Assembly: GCA_008933705.1 (NCBI GenBank)
Contig: WBUN01000011.1
Span: 1-64,000 of the forward strand
DNA length: 64,000 bases
Reading direction: 5' to 3'
Source: Hyphomicrobiaceae bacterium
GTDB taxonomy: Bacteria; Pseudomonadota; Alphaproteobacteria; Rhizobiales; Hyphomicrobiaceae
Positions 35,253 to 43,217 of the stretch are shown here, in pieces. Position 1 is the stretch's first letter; each line of letters begins with the position of its first letter. The notes under the pieces are model-generated. The model ran no database searches. It worked only from the letters and a program-made list of their open reading frames with translations, and had not been told where the DNA came from. Both the position numbers and the translations under genes were made by a program.

Positions 35253-35836
35253 CCAAATCAGCCAAGCTTGGCAGCAGGTGCCGATCACCAGGGCTGGTGG
35301 GGTCAGGCACACCAGGGACACAAGCTCCAGCCAAGTGCGCGTCGATGCGTGGGCTCAACGCAGCCTGACGCGTCCGAGCGAGGGCATGCACAGAACTCGC
35401 ACTACCGAATTACCGAGGGCGAGGCGGGCATGGATGGGGCCGCCGTCAGCAACTCTCGGATCCTCGTCACCGCGATCTCATCGCGGCCCCGTCCCGAACC
35501 GTTGTGCCCAATCGATCACGGCCGTTACGAAGGCGCATCCGAGACTGCCCTGTCTCGGCCCCGACGCTGTGGACGCCTGCCCGCGTCCCGCAACGGCTTT
35601 GCGGCTGCGGCACAGCAATACCTCTCGAGATGGAGTGGCACATGAAGCGCCTCTGTCAACGGTGTGGCGTGTCTCCCAGTCGGCTCTCGCCCCGCGCGAG
35701 CCTCACGCTTCGACCCGAGCCCGACTTCCACTGGGTGCTCCTCTGGCGCGACAACCAACGTCATCGTCCTCCAAGTAAACGATGACTGGGCCTGCGCCGG
35801 CGGGGCTGTGCGAACCGCCGCCGGCCACAAAATGCG
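35253..35836 (+). other. gene-free interval between a CtrA-like box and a terminator (candidate small RNA or small gene)
   Basis: No ORF here has convincing protein character. The least bad is a 47-codon frame from the ATG at 35642 (MKRLCQRCGVSPSRL), with a poor ribosome-binding site. The interval is bounded on the left by a perfect CtrA-type site and on the right by a strong plus-strand terminator, and contains a CCGGCGG/CCGCCGG hairpin just before the terminator. This layout fits a non-coding RNA or a short unrecognised gene. I find no 6S, tmRNA, RNase P or SRP signature. Confidence 0.35.
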
Positions 35837-35862
35837 AGGCCGGCCCCTGGGGCCGGCCTTTT
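35837..35862 (+). terminator. strong Rho-independent terminator
   Basis: AGGCCGGCCCC-T-GGGGCCGGCCT is a perfect inverted repeat (10-bp stem with a three-base CTG loop), followed directly by TTT. It is oriented to stop plus-strand transcription, yet the nearest plus-strand gene ends nearly 600 bp upstream. Confidence 0.75.
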
Positions 35863-35895
35863 GCATTTGCGGAGCACCGAAGTTTGCGACGCCCA

Positions 35896-37209
35896 CTACA
35901 TCGGCAGGCGTGCAAGCTGATGGCTGAAGTAGTTGTCGACGGCGGTCAGGATCGAGCCTGATACCTTGTCGCGCCATTTGTCGGATTTCAGCAGCTCGGC
36001 ATCCGACTCGTTGGTGACGAACCCGAGCTCGATCAGGACGGAGGGCACCTTCGCCGTCTTGAGCACCAGGAACGCGGCGGAGCGGTCGGGGTTGTCCATC
36101 ATGTTGGTCGTCTCGCCCATGAAGGACACCACCGAGCGCGCGAACACGCTCGTGCGTTCTTTCGTGACCTCGACCTCGCGCTTGGCAAGATCGGACAGGA
36201 TCGCCTTGACGGCGCCGACATCGGCCTCGGCCTGCTGCTTGACGGCGGCGAGCTCCTTGCTCGACAGCACGCTCTCCGACACCTGGCCCTGGGCTGAGCG
36301 CTTCAGCTCGTTGGCCACGTTCTCCCTGAGCGAGTAGATGGTGGCGCCGCGCGCAGAGGCGCGCGGCGTGTAGTCGGCATGGACGGCGATGAAAAGCGCA
36401 GCCTGATGGCGCTCGGCAAACTCGCGGCGATCGTTGAGCTCGACGAACACGTCGGTCTCGCGCGTCATCAGAACCTTGTAGCGACCGGTCGCATTGAGCT
36501 TGTCGCGCAGCTTGAGGCTGAAGGCCAGCACCACATTCTTTTCGACGGCACCGTTCTTCTGCGCTCCGGTGTCGTCACCGCCGTGTCCCGGATCGATGAC
36601 GATGATGGGCTTGTACATGCCGAGCGCCCTCACCTGGGGCGGCACGGCGGGCTTGGGCATCGGGGGCTGCAGCCCGCCCGCACCCAGCGCGGAAGCGCCG
36701 ACAAACGGCATGGGCCGCTTGGTCTCCGCGACCTTCGGCTGGGCGAGCGGCTCGGCCGATATGATGTCCACCACCAATCGCGGCGTCTTGCCGTCCTTGG
36801 CTTTCTCGATCGCCGCCCGCTCGACCACCACCGGGCCGGTCACGTCGATGACGACGCGTGCACGCCCCGGAGCCGACAGGCCGCCGCGGAAGGTCTTGAC
36901 GAGGCCGGCCGGCGTATCACCCGGGACCGGCGGAAGTTGCAGCTTCACATCGGGCAGCTCGACGATCACCCGGTTGGGCTGCGTCAGCGCGGTGACCTGA
37001 AAATCGACGTGGCGCTCGAGGCCGATGATGAACCTAGTGCGCGTGCTGTCTGCGAGCTCAGCGTCGTCGTGAGCAGCGCCCAGAGCATGGCCCGGCGTGG
37101 CCGCGGCCATCTGTTGTGCGGACGCTGCATTCGGTAGGGCGCACGCGACAACCGATGCCCATACAAGCAGCGCGCGGAATCCGCCTCGCTGCAGCCTGCC
37201 AAATCCCAT
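35896..37209 (-). CDS. amiC: N-acetylmuramoyl-L-alanine amidase with AMIN domain
   Basis: A 437-residue exported amidase. A signal peptide (about residues 10-31, ending ASA) is followed by an AMIN domain (about 55-155) that targets the septum or peptidoglycan. The Amidase_3 domain holds IVIDPGHGGDDTGAQ, a zinc-binding His in HADYTPRAS and the catalytic Glu in VLIELGFVTNESDA. It cleaves the amide bond between MurNAc and the stem peptide and takes part in cell separation. Upstream are several TTAA-containing sites that may be CtrA-related. Confidence 0.92.
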   Translation of the reverse strand: MGFGRLQRGGFRALLVWASVVACALPNAASAQQMAAATPGHALGAAHDDAELADSTRTRFIIGLERHVDFQVTALTQPNRVIVELPDVKLQLPPVPGDTPAGLVKTFRGGLSAPGRARVVIDVTGPVVVERAAIEKAKDGKTPRLVVDIISAEPLAQPKVAETKRPMPFVGASALGAGGLQPPMPKPAVPPQVRALGMYKPIIVIDPGHGGDDTGAQKNGAVEKNVVLAFSLKLRDKLNATGRYKVLMTRETDVFVELNDRREFAERHQAALFIAVHADYTPRASARGATIYSLRENVANELKRSAQGQVSESVLSSKELAAVKQQAEADVGAVKAILSDLAKREVEVTKERTSVFARSVVSFMGETTNMMDNPDRSAAFLVLKTAKVPSVLIELGFVTNESDAELLKSDKWRDKVSGSILTAVDNYFSHQLARLPM

Positions 37210-37472
37210 GTCGTCGACCCCCGTCTAACGCATTACTTCATGGCGGGACAGTCTGTGCATTAACCGTGGAAAAGTGGCATTTTCCAGGTCTTCGCAAGAT
37301 TAAGTTATGGCTCTGTAAACGTTAACGAATTATTACCCCGGCGGGAGTCAAGCCGTCGGCGCTGCGACAACGGGGCGGCGGATCAGGGGCCTGCAGCCTC
37401 GCGGGCGGCCGAGATGCGCTGCCGCCACCGCGGCCAGGGAAGGCCGCGCCGCCATCGCTCAGCCGCCAATGG
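37210..37472 (-). promoter_or_regulatory. AT-rich promoter region of the amidase gene
   Basis: The part nearest the amidase start is clearly AT-rich. It contains a perfect inverted repeat TGGAAAA-N6-TTTTCCA (37267-37286), a TTAACCG half-site at 37260 and TTAACGAATTATTAC (37322-37336), a CtrA-like box with one mismatch. Cell-cycle control of a septal amidase by CtrA would be plausible. The part nearer the SDR gene is GC-rich and featureless. Confidence 0.4.
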
Positions 37473-38315
37473 TCACCCCTTCTCGATGCCGAAGGCGGCC
37501 CTGGCCTGCCGCAAGCTCTCCTGATGCGGCGAGTACATGCGCCCGCCGATCAGGCCGCCGTCGACCACGATGTCGATGCCGTTCACGAACGTAGACCGGT
37601 CGGAGGCGAGCCAGGCCACGCATTGCGCGATGTCGTCGGGAACGCCGGCACGCGGGATCGGCTGCGCCTTGGCGAACCCCTCCTTCATCTGCTCGGCCAG
37701 CGCATCGGCGGGGCCCGCTTCCATGCCGAGGGCCTTGGCGAGAATGCCGGTCGCGATGGCGCCGGGAGAAACCGAGTTGACGCGAACGCCGTGCTCGCCG
37801 AGCTCCATCGCCGCACAGCGGCTGAGCTGGTTCACCGCCGCCTTGGCGGCGCTGTAGATCATCGAGCTCGAGTAGCCGGCCTGGTGGGCGGCAACCGAGC
37901 CGTTGTTGACGATGCTGCCCGACCGTTGGCGCATCATGATTGGCGCGGCGTGCTTCATGCCGAGCATGACCGAGCGCACCAGCAGCGCCATGGCCGCATC
38001 GAAGCCGTCGACGGGAACCGACGTGATGCTTCCCGTCGGCGCCGGACCTCCGGCGTTGTTGAACAGACAGTCGAGCCGGCCGTATGCCGCAACGGCCTCG
38101 CCGACTACGCGCACCCAGTCGGCCTCCACCGTCGCATCGGCCTGCACGAAGCGCGCATTCGCCCCGAGCCGGGCAGCGACCGCATCGCCCTGCGCCCGGC
38201 GCCGCCCGGTGAAGACGACCTTCGCTCCCTCCCCGACGAACAGCTCCGCGGTACGCGAGCCGATGCCGCTGGTCGCTCCCGTTATGATGGCGACCTTGCC
38301 GTCAAGCATGCCCAT
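37473..38315 (-). CDS. short-chain dehydrogenase/reductase
   Basis: A 280-residue classical SDR. It has the cofactor site TGATSGIG near residue 14, the NNAGG segment, catalytic Ser in NNGSVAAHQ and YSAAK (Tyr-x-x-x-Lys). It ends in the usual SFVNGxDIVVDGG-like segment. TGRRRAQGDAV after strand 2 has Arg residues that favour NADP(H). The substrate is unknown. The ATG at 38315 with GAAGGGAGAC upstream is preferred to the track's start 60 codons earlier. Confidence 0.88.
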   Translation of the reverse strand: MGMLDGKVAIITGATSGIGSRTAELFVGEGAKVVFTGRRRAQGDAVAARLGANARFVQADATVEADWVRVVGEAVAAYGRLDCLFNNAGGPAPTGSITSVPVDGFDAAMALLVRSVMLGMKHAAPIMMRQRSGSIVNNGSVAAHQAGYSSSMIYSAAKAAVNQLSRCAAMELGEHGVRVNSVSPGAIATGILAKALGMEAGPADALAEQMKEGFAKAQPIPRAGVPDDIAQCVAWLASDRSTFVNGIDIVVDGGLIGGRMYSPHQESLRQARAAFGIEKG

Positions 38316-38418
38316 GGCGTGTCTCCCTTCGTTGCACGTGCGGCGCCGGCAGACTTGTCTGAGGCCGCATTGTTCTGCCTTACGATTGCGAAGTCGGGCG
38401 GGGTCATGCCCCCTTAAG

Positions 38419-39186
38419 TCACGGCGGAACGAGGCGGGCGTAGCCCTGCTCCACGGCTTCGGCGAGCAGCTGCTTGTAGCCGGCATGCTGCGCATGAGCG
38501 GGGCCGATCTCGCCGAGGCTCACGCCGATGAAATCCTCCTGCTTCACATAGACGATCGGCGCGCTGACCGGCATGAACAGGGCGCGCTGCTTGTTGAGCG
38601 TGGTGATGAGCCCTCGCATCTGCCCGGCGATGTCGAGCTGGGAGACCATGACCATGCGCATGGCGCCCTTCGTGAGCGAAACCAGGTGGATGTACATCGA
38701 TGAAGCGGGGATGTAGAGGCGGCCGCGGTGCAGGAACGGCTTGTCGGGGCGGTCGCGCTCCTGGAACACCAGGCTTGGCCACTCGTCGTCCCAGATGATG
38801 TCGGTGCGATAGGCCATGACTCCATCAGGCGAGGAAAACGAAGGGCGCACCGTCAGATAGCTGCCGAGGTAGTGATCGACGGCATCGCGCGAGTAGGCCC
38901 CCATGTAGACCGGCGCAACGCGGCCGTGGGCACCATTGCTCTCGGGCGCATCCCTGAGCTCGCCGTGCCCTTCCCAGGCGCCCTTCACCTTGTCGAAGTT
39001 GAGCCCGAGCACCATGCACACATCGAACAAGGTCTGATCGCGCACCGAGCGGCCGGACAGGAGGTTCTGGATGGTCTTCTCGTGGCAGTCGGCGGCGTCC
39101 GCAAGCTCGGCCTGCGTCATCTTCTTCTCGATCATCGCCGTCTTGATGAGCGCGAGAGCAGCCGCGTGCTTGCCGTCCATGCGCAT
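38419..39186 (-). CDS. HTH-domain protein of unknown function
   Basis: A 255-residue protein. Residues about 20-60 form a Cro/CI-type helix-turn-helix (MTQAELADAADCHEKTIQNLLSG). The remaining about 180 residues are an uncharacterised soluble domain with many aromatic and acidic residues (VMAYRTDIIWDDEWPSLVFQE). I know no function for the C-terminal domain. It lies 167 nt downstream of the 371-aa gene on the same strand and may be part of the same regulator-led cluster. The track's 620-aa ORF is a read-through; ATGs at 39186 and 39180 are both possible. Confidence 0.6.
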   Translation of the reverse strand: MRMDGKHAAALALIKTAMIEKKMTQAELADAADCHEKTIQNLLSGRSVRDQTLFDVCMVLGLNFDKVKGAWEGHGELRDAPESNGAHGRVAPVYMGAYSRDAVDHYLGSYLTVRPSFSSPDGVMAYRTDIIWDDEWPSLVFQERDRPDKPFLHRGRLYIPASSMYIHLVSLTKGAMRMVMVSQLDIAGQMRGLITTLNKQRALFMPVSAPIVYVKQEDFIGVSLGEIGPAHAQHAGYKQLLAEAVEQGYARLVPP

Positions 39187-39334
39187 GGCTGCGTGGCCTC
39201 GTCCTGCTTCCCCCTCGCTCCGGCGAGCGTAACGGAAAGTGCGCCTTCCTGTCATCCCGCAAGAGCAACAGGATGCGGCGCAGACGAGCCCCCGCGCTGG
39301 CCTTAGATGAGCCGCGCGGAGGCTCGCCCGGGGG

Positions 39335-39353
39335 AGGCCGCCTAGGACGGCCT
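39335..39353 (-). terminator. weak hairpin after the 371-aa gene
   Basis: On the minus strand AGGCCG-TCCTAGG-CGGCCT follows immediately after the TAA stop. There is no U-run, so it may only be a partial terminator or an mRNA stabiliser. Confidence 0.3.
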
Positions 39354-40469
39354 TTAGGCCTGGCCCTCGCGAACAGGGCGCGCGTGCAAGCGAGGCGGCT
39401 TGCCGGGCCCGAGCCCGATCACGGTGCCAGGCGTAACCTCGCCATCGGGGCAGAGCACCTGCTCGCCCTTCTCCTCGGCCAGCTCGGCCACGCTCTTGAC
39501 GAGCGTCAGCGCCGGCGCTCCGGCGAGCGTCTCGAGGTCGGCCGCGTAGTAGTCGAACCACGGCAGGCCCGCCTTGGTGTAGTCGGCAGCGGTCGGCGGC
39601 CGCGTCGTCGGGACTTCGCCGGTGATGTCGCGCCACTGCACGGCGTCGATCAGCGTCACGAAGCAGCGGCTCGAGACCGACTGGTCCCAGGCGTCGATGC
39701 CGTGAGGATCGGCATAGATCTGCTGCGTCATGCGACCTCCGGCGGCGAGCCCCATCGCCCTGGGCGGTGCGGCGCAGGGGGCTGCCGCACCGGGTCTCGG
39801 GACGCTGCGCCAGGAAGCCTCCCAGGCGAAGCCGGCTGACCCCAACGCCCGCGCACGCTGCTCTTCCTCGCGCCGGCGCAGCTCCTCGCGCTGACGCAGT
39901 TCCTCGCGCTGACGCAGGATCTGCTGATAGCGCTCGCGCTTCATGGGGTAAGCGACGATCTGAAGCCCGCCATGCTCCGGCTTGCCGGTGATCTGCTCCT
40001 CGACCGAATACCCCGCGCCGAGCGGCATGGCGACGAACTGGCGCACCGCATCCTTGGCCACGCAGAAGCCGTCGAGCCAGGGCTGCTCGGGGACAACCAC
40101 GTAGTCGTTCTGCGATGGGTCCAGCTCCATCTTCCACGGCTTGCCGCTGACCGCGTTGATCTTGCCGGTCGCGATCTTGATGGCGAAGGGGTAGCCGTCG
40201 TTTGCCGCTCTGCCGCGAAAGGCGATCCACATCGCTTCGGCCTGGTACAGCGGCATCATCACACCGCCGCGCTGCCGCCAATCCTGCGGAATCCGGTCGG
40301 CGAAGTCTTCGATATGTCTCAGCGGGAAGGAGCCGAGCCCGGGTGGCAGCGGATAGTGCTTGCCGTCGTCGGGAATGCGCAGTGTCCTTTGGAAGTTGAT
40401 CTCCGTCTTGGCGTGTTCATGAACCTCGGGGAACCGAAACGTCAGGCTTTCGCCTTCGAGTGTGATCAT
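39354..40469 (-). CDS. conserved protein of unknown function (371 aa)
   Basis: A 371-residue soluble protein. The N-terminal about 190 residues are compact and conserved-looking (INFQRTLRIPDDGKHYPLPPG, GGVMMPLYQAEAMW, PFAIKIATGKINAVSG, VPEQPWLDGFCV). A charged Glu/Arg repeat helix (REELRQREELRRREE) leads to a second region with MTQQIYADPHGIDAWDQ and GLPWFDYY. I recall similar uncharacterised proteins scattered over distant bacterial phyla but know no function. It follows the XRE repressor gene by 32 nt, so both are almost certainly one transcript under the palindromic operator. The start ATG at 40469 has AGGGT upstream. Confidence 0.6.
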   Translation of the reverse strand: MITLEGESLTFRFPEVHEHAKTEINFQRTLRIPDDGKHYPLPPGLGSFPLRHIEDFADRIPQDWRQRGGVMMPLYQAEAMWIAFRGRAANDGYPFAIKIATGKINAVSGKPWKMELDPSQNDYVVVPEQPWLDGFCVAKDAVRQFVAMPLGAGYSVEEQITGKPEHGGLQIVAYPMKRERYQQILRQREELRQREELRRREEEQRARALGSAGFAWEASWRSVPRPGAAAPCAAPPRAMGLAAGGRMTQQIYADPHGIDAWDQSVSSRCFVTLIDAVQWRDITGEVPTTRPPTAADYTKAGLPWFDYYAADLETLAGAPALTLVKSVAELAEEKGEQVLCPDGEVTPGTVIGLGPGKPPRLHARPVREGQA

Positions 40470-40501
40470 TACCCTACCTACGAGTTGACTTCCCCACACT
40501 G

Positions 40502-40855
40502 TCACCAGTTTCCGTCGCGCACCTCCCTGACAACCTTGACGATGGCCTGGTCCGGAGCGTCCCGGAGCTGACGGATCAGCTCCGCGAACTGCTTCGGCCG
40601 GCGCAGGATGATCGCCTGCAGATCGCTCGACACCTTGCCCGCCAGCGCGAGCAGCATGTCGGGGTCCTCACCGAGATCCCCCGCCAGCCTGACGATGGTC
40701 GCCTCCGATGGTGGCGGCACGAGGCCGCGCTCGACCTTGCTCAGGTATGCGGGCTCCACATCGATGCGCTGCGCCACCTGACGAAGGCTGTAGCGCATGT
40801 CCTTTTCGGCGAGCGCTGTGCGCACCGTGCGGACGTAATCACCGAAACCGGCCAT
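40502..40855 (-). CDS. XRE-family transcriptional regulator
   Basis: A 117-residue regulator with an N-terminal Cro/CI helix-turn-helix (SLRQVAQRIDVEPAYLSKVERG, about residues 23-44) and a conserved PPSEATIVRLAGDLGEDPDMLLALAG segment. A C-terminal helix follows. It is the first gene of an apparent operon. A perfect palindrome lies eight bases upstream of its start codon, the usual place for an autoregulatory operator. It probably represses itself and the downstream 371-aa gene. Confidence 0.8.
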   Translation of the reverse strand: MAGFGDYVRTVRTALAEKDMRYSLRQVAQRIDVEPAYLSKVERGLVPPPSEATIVRLAGDLGEDPDMLLALAGKVSSDLQAIILRRPKQFAELIRQLRDAPDQAIVKVVREVRDGNW

Positions 40856-40862
40856 GTGGCCT

Positions 40863-40880
40863 GTGTACTACATAGTACAC
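40863..40880. promoter_or_regulatory. perfect palindromic operator GTGTACTA-CA-TAGTACAC
   Basis: An 8-2-8 perfect inverted repeat immediately upstream of the XRE gene start (ATG at 40855). Its position next to the ribosome-binding site means a bound repressor would block transcription start or early elongation. It is the most likely binding site of the adjacent XRE protein. Confidence 0.7.
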
Positions 40881-41002
40881 GTTCCAGTCAAGCGGCGATT
40901 TCAACGGGCGATTCAGGGGGACGATTTCGCGCGGCTTCCAGCCCGCACCGATGATCGGGAGATCGTCAGTCCGCTCGTCCGCAGCGCCTGCGGGCTGCAA
41001 AC

Positions 41003-41737
41003 TCAGGGATGTCCCATGCCGACCGCACCCCAAAGCAGGACAAGGCCGGCAACGATGAGCAGCGCATCCATCAGCAGACGAAACTGGCTGGCATCGAGCC
41101 GGATCACAAATCCCTTCGCCACCCACGAGCCCAGCATCACCGAGGAGCCGATGATCAGGCCCTTGGCCGCCGTCTCCCAGGGGAGCGCATCGAGGCGCTG
41201 GAACACAATGGTCTTGGTGAGCCCGATGGCCACCGACCCCAGGGCCTCGGTCGACAGGTAGGCGCCCTTCACCAGCCCGTAGGCGATGAAGAAAGGCGTG
41301 TTGATCGGCCCGGTGGAGGCGACGAGCCCTGAAAGGAAGCCGATCACCGCCCCGACAATGAGCAGATGCCAGGCCCTGATCCTCAGGCCCCGCGCCATCA
41401 GCCAGCGCCGCACCGGCACCATCACCATGAACAGGACGCCGAGCACGCCCTCCACCACACGCGGGTTCAGCGTCAGCAGCGTGCGCGCGCCCAGCGCCGC
41501 GCCCGGCACGGCGGTCGCGCAGTAGAATGCGTTGGCGCGCCAATCGACCTCGCGCCACCACACGGCAACGCGCGAGATGTTGGCGAGCAGGGCGGCGATG
41601 GCCATGATGGGCACGGCTTCCAGCGGACCGAACGCCAGCATCAGCGCCGGCATCAGCATGATCGAGGAGCCGAAACCGACGATGCCGCCGATGGTGCCGG
41701 CAGCCAGGCCCAAGCCGAGGATGGCGATCCAGATCAT
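41003..41737 (-). CDS. TauE/SafE-family sulfite exporter-like membrane protein
   Basis: A 244-residue membrane protein with about eight hydrophobic segments. Glycine-rich family signatures begin the two repeat halves: GTIGGIVGFGSSIMLMPAL near residue 14 and GAVIGFLSGLVASTGPINTPFF near 128. TauE/SafE proteins export sulfite, sulfoacetate or other organic anions. No sulfur-metabolism genes are adjacent, so the substrate is unknown. It is slightly shorter than average but complete. Confidence 0.85.
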   Translation of the reverse strand: MIWIAILGLGLAAGTIGGIVGFGSSIMLMPALMLAFGPLEAVPIMAIAALLANISRVAVWWREVDWRANAFYCATAVPGAALGARTLLTLNPRVVEGVLGVLFMVMVPVRRWLMARGLRIRAWHLLIVGAVIGFLSGLVASTGPINTPFFIAYGLVKGAYLSTEALGSVAIGLTKTIVFQRLDALPWETAAKGLIIGSSVMLGSWVAKGFVIRLDASQFRLLMDALLIVAGLVLLWGAVGMGHP

Positions 41738-41949
41738 GCCCGCTCCTGCCGCTGTCTCGGCAACGCCCTCGCGCCCGCCGAATGCGACAGGACGATGACA
41801 CCCGCGCCTGCCTACAGCGTGCCGCCGCGGACGGGAAGCTTGTCATTGGGAAAGACGCATTGGCGCGTGGCGGCGGGGGCATGCGGGGGCAGCGCTCACG
41901 GACAGCGCGGGCGCGGCGGAGGGCCGGGCGTGCAACGTCCCTTTCCGCC

Positions 41950-42326
41950 CCGAGCTTGTCGAAGGACAGCCCGAGGGCAGCCGCGTCCCGGCCGTGGTTC
42001 GACAGGCTCACCACGGAGAGGCGCTGCGCGTGCCCGCTCGGTCTCACCGCCCGCTCCGCCCTGAGCTTGTCGAAGGGCGGCCCGCGTCCCGGCCGTGGTT
42101 CGACAGGCTCACCACCGAGAGGCGTTGCACGTATTCCCTCGGTTTCACACCCCGCTCCGCCCTGAGCTCGTCGAAGGGCAGCCCGCGTCCCGGCCGTGGT
42201 TCGACAGGCTCACCACGGAGAGGCGTTGCACGTATTCCCTCGGTTTCACACCCCGCTCCGCCCTGAGCTCGTCGAAGGGCGGCCCGCGTCCCGGCCGTGG
42301 TTCGACAGGCTCACCACGGAGGACCG
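41950..42326. repeat. tandem array of 101-bp units with inverted-repeat halves
   Basis: At least three near-identical units have the same CTGAGC(T/C)(T/C)GTCGAAGG motif at 42061, 42162 and 42263, giving an exact 101-bp period. A diverged unit precedes them at about 41950. Each unit pairs CTGAGCTTGTCGAAGG with GTGGTTCGACAGGCTCACCAC about 25 bp later, which is roughly its inverse, so each unit can fold into a long hairpin. These are extragenic palindromic elements of a type common in alphaproteobacteria, expanded here in tandem. Confidence 0.85.
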
Positions 42327-42343
42327 TTCCAACCGAAAAGCGC

Positions 42344-42766
42344 AGGTGTGCGCGCCGTTGGAATGGCGCGCGCTGCCGCGGGGGTGATCTGCGGCGGACG
42401 TGGCCCGCGCGGCCCGGTGACCTGGTTACCGCGGAGGATCATCGCACAGCCCGCTCCGCCCTGAGCTTGTCGAAGGGCGGCCCACGTCCCGGCCCTGGTT
42501 CGACAGGCTCACCACGGAGAGGTGTTCGAGCCGGAAAGGGCACCTCACGTGACGTCATTCCCGCGCAGGCGGGAACCCAGATCACAGATCAGCAGAGGTG
42601 TGCGCGCCGTTGGAATGGCGCGCGCAGCCGCCGGGGTGCTCTGCGGCGGACGTGGCCCGCGCGGCCCGGTGACCTGGTTACCGCGGAGGATCATCGCACA
42701 GCCCACTCCGCCCTGAGCTTGTCGAAGGGCGGCCACGCCGGCCGTGGTTCGACAGGCTCACCACGA
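42344..42766. repeat. 252-bp spaced direct duplication containing the same palindromic element
   Basis: AGGTGTGCGCGCCGTTGGAA starts at 42344 and again at 42596. The two copies stay nearly identical for about 170 bp, including CGGTGACCTGGTTACCGCGG and one copy each of the CTGAGCTTGTCGAAGG/TTCGACAGGCTCACC element (42461 and 42713). The spacing of exactly 252 bp at both landmarks shows a segmental duplication. Confidence 0.85.
42554..42580. repeat. short inverted repeat element TTCCCGCGCAGGCGGGAA
   Basis: GTCATTCCCGCGCAGGCGGGAACCC contains TTCCCGC/GCGGGAA arms. It resembles the widespread short palindromic elements found near genes in many proteobacteria. Confidence 0.5.
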
Positions 42767-42778
42767 CGGAAAACCCGT

Positions 42779-42810
42779 GCTCCCTGTCCCGTAAGGACGG
42801 GAGAGGGAGC
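42779..42810. repeat. 14-bp-arm inverted repeat (GCTCCCT...AGGGAGC)
   Basis: GCTCCCTGTCCCGT and ACGGGAGAGGGAGC form a hairpin with a four-base loop and one internal mismatch. It belongs with the CCCTCTCCC/GGGAGAGGG type of element also seen at 56141. Confidence 0.6.
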
Positions 42811-43002
42811 GAGGGCGTTCACCTTGCATGCCCTTATCAACGGCACCTCGGCATGTGCGATGATGACGCCACCTCGGCTCTCGAGAGGGCGCTCGCGCGG
42901 GTGCCTCACCTCAGCCTTCGAGCGGAGGGTCGCAGTCAGGTGATCAAGCTGGGCCGGCCATACGAACCAATGGAGCGCTCTTCGGGACCCCGATTGCGGC
43001 AG

Positions 43003-43057
43003 CGGGGCGTTTGAGGCCCATCTCAAGCGCCAGGTTCAACGGGTCTCAAACGCCCCG
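43003..43057. repeat. long inverted repeat upstream of the NTE-type gene
   Basis: CGGGGCGTTTGAGGCCC (43003-43019) and GGGTCTCAAACGCCCCG (43041-43057) pair over 17 positions with one mismatch, around a 21-nt loop. No U-run follows. It may be a cruciform, a mobile-element remnant or an mRNA leader structure. Confidence 0.6.
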
Positions 43058-43217
43058 TTCCCTTCCTTCTCACTGACGCCCGGACCCGTCCGCGTGCCAG
43101 GCGATCTCCTATGGCCGAATGGATCGGGCCGTTTGCCTTTGCGCGCGCTTCCATGTTTTCGCGGGCAAAGCTGGAGTAGGCTGGCGCAGGAAACGTCCCG
43201 GGCCCACAAGCACGAGC

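Larger units (their letters stand above)
41738..43217. other. 1.5-kb gene-free region filled with extragenic repeats
   Basis: No supported gene lies between the TauE-like gene and the NTE-type gene. The stretch 41950-42810 is a mosaic of short repeats described separately. 42811-43002 holds nothing I recognise, and 43003-43057 is an inverted repeat. ORFs in the track here run through repeats and share their periodicity. Confidence 0.7.

Noticed and set aside
35642-35785. 47-codon ORF MKRLCQRCGVSPSRL...
   Set aside because: Weak ribosome-binding site and no recognisable family. Kept only as a possibility within the unexplained interval.
35253-35836. 6S RNA, tmRNA, RNase P RNA or SRP RNA
   Set aside because: None of their conserved core sequences could be found in the interval.
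38419-40281. 620-aa minus-strand ORF joining the 255-aa HTH protein with upstream sequence
   Set aside because: Its N-terminal half is an alternate frame of the 371-aa gene; only the part from 39186 on is protein-like.
41950-42326. Possible CRISPR array
   Set aside because: The 101-bp units are near-identical throughout, with no short repeat plus unique spacers, and no cas genes are present.
42095-42943. 282-aa plus-strand ORF, and related 42-kb ORFs
   Set aside because: It runs through the tandem palindromic repeats and its translation repeats with them (for example PRPGRGSTGSPRR), so it is not a gene.
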